Source of the DNA: Bacteroidetes bacterium UBA6183
Lineage (GTDB): Bacteria > Bacteroidota > Bacteroidia > UKL13-3
Assembly: GCA_002422865.1 (NCBI GenBank)
Contig: DITN01000032.1
Span: 9,996 to 36,750 of the forward strand
Reading direction: 5' to 3'
Length of the DNA: 26,755 nt
Positions 23,147-26,755 of the stretch are shown here, in pieces. A program made the translations under genes and the position numbers. The notes beneath the pieces are model-generated. The model was not told the DNA's origin, did not search any database, and saw nothing but the letters and a program-made list of their open reading frames with translations. Position 1 is the first letter of the stretch. Each line of letters starts with the position of its first letter.

Positions 23147-24532
23147 GTGCAACAATTACCCGAAAAATTTGTAGAAAAAGTTCGGTCTCTTATACTTCAA
23201 GAGGCCGAACTTTTTTTTGATGCAATAGCCAACGACCCTGCTACAACCATAAGGTTGAATCCATTTAAAAAAACAGAGGCTTTCACATACGCTCAAAGTG
23301 TTCCTTGGATTTCTCACGCCATTTATCTTGATAAACGCCCATCTTTTATTGCAGATCCACTTTTTCATGCGGGAGCTTATTACGTTCAAGAAGCTTCTTC
23401 AATGTTCATTGCAAAAATTATTGAACACATCACCTCAAAAAATAATAGTAAGTATTATGTACTTGACTTGTGTGCTGCACCCGGAGGTAAATCAACATTA
23501 TTATTAGACCACTTAGATGATACCTGCTTGTTGGTAGCAAACGAAATTATCAAATCGCGTGTAAATATTCTAGAAGAGAATTGCATAAAGTGGGGTAGAA
23601 GTAACTTGGTGGTTACCAATAATGATCCCAAAGACTTCACATCACTTAATAATTTTTTTGATATAATAGTTGTTGACGCACCTTGTTCAGGCGAAGGAAT
23701 GTTTCGAAAAGATAAAAATGCAATTAGTGAATGGAGTGAGGAGAATGTGCAACTTTGTTCTCACCGTCAGCAACGCATTCTGGCCGATGTCTTACCTGCA
23801 TTAAAACCGGGTGGTTTTTTGATCTACTCAACTTGCACCTTTAATACATCCGAAAATGAAGATAATGTGCTTTGGATGGAAAAAGAGTTTGGTTTAAAAT
23901 CGGTTGAAATTCCGATTGACAAATCTTGGGGTATTGAAACTGCTGTCCAGTCTGAAGGCCAAAATGTTTTTGCCTACAGGTTTTATCCTCATAAAGTAAA
24001 AAGTGAAGGTTTCTTTGTGGCGTGTTTGCAAAAAGCAGCAGAGGAAGCTTTTAATACAGTAAAAGTAAAGGACACAAAGTTTGATAAAGTTAAATCTAGT
24101 GAGCTCAATATTATTGTAAATTGGCTAAAAGATGTCAATCTATTCCAAATAATAAATGCATCAAACAACATTTATGCACTACCCAAAGCTTTGGCTAACG
24201 ACATGATGTTTTTAAGGTCAAAGCTAAATGTTCGTTTATCAGGACTAAAATTAGGCGAGATTATGAAAAGCAAGTTAGTCCCCGATCATCAGTTGGCTCT
24301 CAGCATACATATTAATACCAACGTCCCATCCATTGAGGTGGATAAAGTTGATGCATTAAAATTTTTGCGCAAAGATTCATTTGATGTGCCTTCGGTATCG
24401 CAAAATACATATTTGGTCAAATACCAAAATACGGCATTAGGTTGGGTAAAAGTAATGCCAAACCGAATGAATAATTATCTTCCTGTCAATTGGCGTATTT
24501 TAAAAGATTTAAAAGAATTGTTGGCTGATTAG
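23147..24532 (+). CDS. RsmF/NOL1-type 16S rRNA m5C methyltransferase
   Basis: The start is GTG at 23147: the only upstream in-frame codons after the previous gene's TAA are TAT, TGT and AGG. The 461-residue enzyme transfers methyl from S-adenosylmethionine to a cytosine C5 in rRNA or tRNA. It has the SAM motif LDLCAAPGGKST at 106-117, motif IV DAPCSGEGMF with Cys180 at 177-186, and motif VI YSTCTFN with catalytic Cys230 at 227-233. The N-terminal TIRLNPFK segment (34-41) and QEASSM (81-86) are family-typical. The C-terminal 150 residues, ending WRILKDLKELL, fit the RsmF/YebU extension with a PUA-like part. Target cytosine is not certain (RsmF modifies 16S C1407 in E. coli). Confidence 0.92.
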   Translation: MQQLPEKFVEKVRSLILQEAELFFDAIANDPATTIRLNPFKKTEAFTYAQSVPWISHAIYLDKRPSFIADPLFHAGAYYVQEASSMFIAKIIEHITSKNNSKYYVLDLCAAPGGKSTLLLDHLDDTCLLVANEIIKSRVNILEENCIKWGRSNLVVTNNDPKDFTSLNNFFDIIVVDAPCSGEGMFRKDKNAISEWSEENVQLCSHRQQRILADVLPALKPGGFLIYSTCTFNTSENEDNVLWMEKEFGLKSVEIPIDKSWGIETAVQSEGQNVFAYRFYPHKVKSEGFFVACLQKAAEEAFNTVKVKDTKFDKVKSSELNIIVNWLKDVNLFQIINASNNIYALPKALANDMMFLRSKLNVRLSGLKLGEIMKSKLVPDHQLALSIHINTNVPSIEVDKVDALKFLRKDSFDVPSVSQNTYLVKYQNTALGWVKVMPNRMNNYLPVNWRILKDLKELLAD

Positions 24533-24615
24533 GTTAAAGTTTTTCTCAATATTCTTAAAGGCTGTCTGTATACAACACATTATTATATGTAATCTTGCAG
24601 CATTAATTTAATTAA

Positions 24616-25824
24616 ATGAAAGTACACAGAGTTTTAGTAGAAGCAGTTATAAACGCACTCGAGCAAATTTTTATCGAAGGCAGATATGCCGATAAAGTAA
24701 TTGAACGTATCCTGAAAGCCAATCCTAAATGGGGCGCAAGAGATCGCGCATACATAGCCGAAAATACATATGAAATGGTGCGTTGGTGGAGATTAATTAA
24801 TTTTGCAGGCGACAACCAAGAAACAAACATTAATAAAGGTAGCCTTTGGCATTTGTTTGGAGTATGGCAAGTGTTAAAAGGAGCAGAGTATCCAGCTTGG
24901 ACAGAGTTTAAAAATGTTAAACCGGCCTTAATTAATAAGCGTAAAGAAGAAGCTCAAAAAGATTTACCAATTGCCCAATCAATTCCCGATTGGTTAAATG
25001 AGTTAGGAAAAGACCAATTAGGTGAAGATTGGGCTGCTGAAATTGCCGCATTAAACAAGCCTGCATCATTTGTTATCCGTGTTAATACACTAAAAACAAC
25101 ACGTGAAAAATTATTGCAAGAATTGTCAAAACTCGAAATAAAAGCAGAACCATTAATCGATTATCCTGATGCCATTAAAATAAATAAACGCAGCAACCTT
25201 TTTGCTAACCCGCTATTTAAAACGGGTATGTTCGAAGTTCAAGATGCCTCTTCTCAAAAAGTTGCCGCTTTCTTAGACGTAAAACCAGGTATGCATGTTA
25301 TTGACGCATGTGCTGGGGCAGGAGGAAAAACATTACATCTATCTTCGTTAATGGAAAGTAAGGGGCGTATCGTTTCTCTCGATACGGAACTTTGGAAGTT
25401 GGAAGAACTCAGAAAAAGAGCAAAGCGTGCCGGTGCACAAAATATAGAAACACGACTAATTGAAGCCAATACCATTAATAAACTCAAAAATTCAGCAGAC
25501 AGAGTTTTATTAGATGTACCATGTTCTGGATTGGGTGTTCTCAAAAGAAATCCCGATTCAAAATGGAAATTAAAACCGGAGTTTATTGATAATATCAAAC
25601 TGACTCAACAAAAGATCATAACCGAATATGCCGAAATGGTTAAGCCTGGGGGACTCATGGTTTATGCAACATGTAGTATCTTACCAATGGAAAACGCGCA
25701 TCAGGTAGATACTTTTTTACAAAAAAACACCAATTTTGAGAAGATAAAAGAAGAGATTGTATCCCCAAATAAGAGTGGTTTTGATGGTTTTTATATGTCT
25801 CTTCTTAAAAAGAATAAAAATTAA
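24616..25824 (+). CDS. RsmB/NOP-family RNA m5C methyltransferase
   Basis: The 402-residue protein has an all-helical N-terminal part (about 5-110) like the NusB-like domain of RsmB. A RIVNT-like FVIRVNTLKTT segment follows at 152-162, then the SAM motif VIDACAGAGGKT at 228-239, motif IV DVPCSGLGVLKRNPD with Cys303 at 300-314, and motif VI YATCSILP with catalytic Cys353 at 350-357. It would methylate a cytosine C5 in rRNA, as RsmB does at C967 of E. coli 16S. It lies 83 bases after the RsmF-like gene; a weak TAATCTTG element at 24590-24597 may give it a start of its own. The gene after it is the 16S rRNA itself, 663 bases away, with no terminator visible in between. Confidence 0.92.
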   Translation: MKVHRVLVEAVINALEQIFIEGRYADKVIERILKANPKWGARDRAYIAENTYEMVRWWRLINFAGDNQETNINKGSLWHLFGVWQVLKGAEYPAWTEFKNVKPALINKRKEEAQKDLPIAQSIPDWLNELGKDQLGEDWAAEIAALNKPASFVIRVNTLKTTREKLLQELSKLEIKAEPLIDYPDAIKINKRSNLFANPLFKTGMFEVQDASSQKVAAFLDVKPGMHVIDACAGAGGKTLHLSSLMESKGRIVSLDTELWKLEELRKRAKRAGAQNIETRLIEANTINKLKNSADRVLLDVPCSGLGVLKRNPDSKWKLKPEFIDNIKLTQQKIITEYAEMVKPGGLMVYATCSILPMENAHQVDTFLQKNTNFEKIKEEIVSPNKSGFDGFYMSLLKKNKN

Positions 25825-25868
25825 TTGCCTCATTTATAGTAGAGTGTTAAATAATTATTAAGCCGTCC

Positions 25869-25898
25869 TTGCAAGGGTAATAAATAGGCCTACATTTG
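25869..25898 (+). promoter_or_regulatory. rRNA operon promoter P1
   Basis: TTG at 25869-25871 and TACATTTG at 25891-25898 are 19 bases apart, followed by CATCCCCTTA, the same initial sequence as P3 and P4. Unlike P2-P4 it lacks TTGACA and has no hairpin at the start of the transcript. Confidence 0.75.
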
Positions 25899-25930
25899 CA
25901 TCCCCTTACAGCGAGAGCGGTTGGTGAAAA

Positions 25931-25940
25931 AAGTTCTTTA
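25931..25940 (+). promoter_or_regulatory. boxA-like element 1 in the rRNA leader
   Basis: AAGTTCTTTA resembles the NusB/S10 target boxA. It stands about 33 bases after promoter P1. Confidence 0.5.
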
Positions 25941-26011
25941 GGTATAGGAATAACGGGGGTTTCAAGGAGGAATAGTTTTAAAAGTATTTAGCGATAAATA
26001 AAAAATAAAAC

Positions 26012-26041
26012 TTGACAAAAAGAAACAAACGATTACCTTTG
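26012..26041 (+). promoter_or_regulatory. rRNA operon promoter P2
   Basis: TTGACA begins at 26012 and TACCTTTG stands at 26034-26041, with 19 bases between TTG and TA. An A-rich stretch lies just upstream. The transcript would begin in CATCCC and at once form a hairpin. No boxA-like site follows before P3. Confidence 0.85.
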
Positions 26042-26043
26042 CA

Positions 26044-26059
26044 TCCCTTTAAAAAGGGA
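26044..26059 (+). other. Transcript-start hairpin after P2
   Basis: TCCCTTT (26044-26050) is complementary to AAAGGGA (26053-26059). It lies directly after the -7 element, at or next to the transcript 5' end. Confidence 0.65.
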
Positions 26060-26114
26060 AACTAAAGTGCATTGAAATAAGGATTGGATGTTAGAGATGA
26101 GTTGAGGAGAAATA

Positions 26115-26177
26115 AAAAAATATTTCAAATAAAACTTGACAAATTAAAACAAACGTTTACCTTTGCATCCCCTTAAA
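26115..26177 (+). repeat. 63-base promoter repeat, copy A (around P3)
   Basis: Bases 26115-26177 match 26276-26338 at 59 of 63 positions, with the first 29 bases identical, an offset of 161 bases. The repeat covers the A/T-rich upstream part, both promoter elements and the start of the transcript. Confidence 0.9.
26136..26165 (+). promoter_or_regulatory. rRNA operon promoter P3
   Basis: TTGACA starts at 26136 and TACCTTTG stands at 26158-26165, with 19 bases between TTG and TA. An A/T-rich block just upstream could act as an UP element. It is nearly identical to P4. Confidence 0.88.
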
Positions 26178-26190
26178 AAATGAGGGGGAA
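26168..26190 (+). other. Transcript-start hairpin after P3
   Basis: TCCCCTTA (26168-26175) can pair with TGAGGGGGA (26181-26189), allowing one slip and one G-U, with an A-rich loop. Same place as the P2 and P4 hairpins. Confidence 0.65.
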
Positions 26191-26195
26191 TCAAT

Positions 26196-26210
26196 AAAAA
26201 GTTCTTTGAG
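26196..26210 (+). promoter_or_regulatory. boxA-like element 2 in the rRNA leader
   Basis: The core GTTCTTTGA at 26201-26209 follows an A-run. It is identical over nine bases to element 3. Confidence 0.6.
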
Positions 26211-26275
26211 AAGATAAGTGATAAGTAGAAAGAGAAATCGAGTATACATATATAGATATAGAGTCAAGGTGAGAT

Positions 26276-26338
26276 AAAAAATATTTCAAATAAAACTTGA
26301 CAAAATAAAATAAACACTTACCTTTGCATCCCCTTAAA
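26276..26338 (+). repeat. 63-base promoter repeat, copy B (around P4)
   Basis: Second copy of the 26115-26177 repeat with four mismatches, three of them within the spacer between the -33 and -7 elements. Confidence 0.9.
26297..26326 (+). promoter_or_regulatory. rRNA operon promoter P4
   Basis: TTGACA starts at 26297 and TACCTTTG stands at 26319-26326, with 19 bases between TTG and TA. It is the promoter closest to 16S; transcription would start about 155 bases before the mature rRNA. Confidence 0.88.
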
Positions 26339-26350
26339 CAAATAAGGGGA
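26329..26350 (+). other. Transcript-start hairpin after P4
   Basis: A perfect 8-base-pair stem, TCCCCTTA (26329-26336) with TAAGGGGA (26343-26350), closes a 6-base loop directly after the promoter. Confidence 0.75.
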
Positions 26351-26400
26351 AACAGAAATTGACATATTAGTAGAGTGTAGCGATACACACAATAATATAA

Positions 26401-26410
26401 AGTTCTTTGA
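26401..26410 (+). promoter_or_regulatory. boxA-like element 3 in the rRNA leader
   Basis: AGTTCTTTGA stands about 85 bases before 16S, the usual place of the boxA antitermination signal in Bacteroidota rRNA leaders. It would be the site read by NusB and S10. Confidence 0.65.
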
Positions 26411-26428
26411 AGTAATGAAATAGCAGAA

Positions 26429-26448
26429 ATCTCGAAGCAATTCGAGAT
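26429..26448 (+). other. Leader hairpin with GCAA tetraloop
   Basis: ATCTCGAA (26429-26436) and TTCGAGAT (26441-26448) form a perfect 8-base-pair stem closed by GCAA, a GNRA loop. It stands between boxA and the 16S 5' end, so it could shape leader folding or processing. Confidence 0.7.
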
Positions 26449-26486
26449 AAAATTATCCTTGAGAAATTCAAATCAAATAAACTTTT

Positions 26487-26755
26487 ACTATGAAGAGTTT
26501 GATCCTGGCTCAGGATTAACGCTAGCGGAAGGCATAATACATGCAAGTCGAACGGGATAGAACTTAGCAATAGGTTCTTGAGAGTGGCGCACGGGTGCGT
26601 AACACGTATGCAACCTACCTTTAACTGGGGGATAGCCTCTCGAAAGAGAGATTAATACCCCATAGTATAATTAGAAAGCATTTTTTGATTATTAAAGATT
26701 TATCGGTTAAAGATGGGCATGCGGCTGATTAGGTAGTTGGTGAGGTAATGGCTCA
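26487..26755 (+). rRNA. rrs: 16S ribosomal RNA, 5' part (cut by window end)
   Basis: The universal AGAGTTTGATCCTGGCTCAG stretch begins at 26494, which is E. coli position 8, so the mature 5' end is near 26487. The text continues with AACGCTAGCGG, ACATGCAAGTCGAACGGG, GGCGCACGGGTGCGTAACACG and GGGGGATAGCC, all typical of Bacteroidota 16S. About 269 bases, to near E. coli position 270, are inside the window. Small differences from the usual phylum text are T at position 31, A at 43 and A at 48; T31 and A48 look compensatory. The short open frames on the opposite strand here are meaningless. Confidence 0.98.

Larger units (their letters stand above)
25837..26378. repeat. 11-base direct repeat flanking the rRNA promoter array
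   Basis: TAGTAGAGTGT occurs at 25837-25847, before the first promoter, and at 26368-26378, after the last one, 531 bases apart. The copies flank the four promoters; this may be a remnant of module duplication or chance. Confidence 0.35.

Noticed and set aside
25961..25975. AAGGAGG, a perfect Shine-Dalgarno-like string in the rRNA leader
   Set aside because: No start codon or open frame of use follows, and genes in this window do not rely on such sites.
26191..26570. Two minus-strand open frames of 65 and 67 codons over the leader and 16S start
   Set aside because: They are antisense to promoters and rRNA, composed of low-complexity residues, and have no support as genes.
1..26755. Mobile elements, CRISPR arrays, tRNA genes or defence islands
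   Set aside because: I looked on both strands and found no transposase, spaced short repeats, TPsiC-arm motif or defence-type gene.

Overview
The window is an AT-rich stretch of core chromosome from a member of the Bacteroidota. Evidence for this is the 16S rRNA 5' end at the right edge, promoters of the Bacteroidota type (TTG, about 19 bases, TAnnTTTG) instead of sigma70 boxes, A-rich and Shine-Dalgarno-poor start regions, and genes typical of the phylum: DUF3276/PUR protein, an S46 dipeptidyl peptidase, a long NusB, a Bacteroidota-type TonB, DUF1573 and DUF4369/TlpA lipoprotein or thioredoxin families. The sequence does not allow me to go below phylum with confidence. I see no mobile element, CRISPR array, tRNA, phage or defence gene.

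Left part (1-7339): the tail of a RidA gene, a metallo-beta-lactamase-fold hydrolase and a TonB on the plus strand meet a minus-strand block. TonB and ruvB overlap tail to tail by 4 bases. The block holds ruvB behind a NatB-like ABC permease, then nusB-DUF1573-yajC, then leucine dehydrogenase. The leucine dehydrogenase terminator is interlocked with the nusB promoter.

Middle (7510-15394), all plus strand: an ABC exporter half-transporter, DUF3276, an unknown lipoprotein, pfkA, guaA, a signal-less periplasmic-binding-fold protein, and a BadF/GlcNAc-kinase-like ATPase. Strong intrinsic terminators separate several of these units.

Right part (15411-25824): an S46 peptidase (minus), a PiT phosphate transporter (plus), DUF2147 (minus), RluA pseudouridine synthase (plus), coaE and a TlpA-like thioredoxin (minus), then a coiled-coil protein and two m5C RNA methyltransferases (plus). 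Convergent pairs share perfect-stem bidirectional terminators at 15411-15448 and 19245-19281.

Right end (25825-26755): a ribosomal RNA operon. Its 660-base leader holds four spaced tandem promoters with the same architecture, three of them followed at once by a short hairpin of conserved shape, three boxA-like elements, a GNRA-loop hairpin, and the first ~269 bases of 16S rRNA. Several genes here act on rRNA or its transcription (nusB, two m5C methyltransferases, RluA). I found no clearly new multi-gene system; the most interesting structure is the repeated promoter-hairpin-boxA module ahead of the 16S gene.
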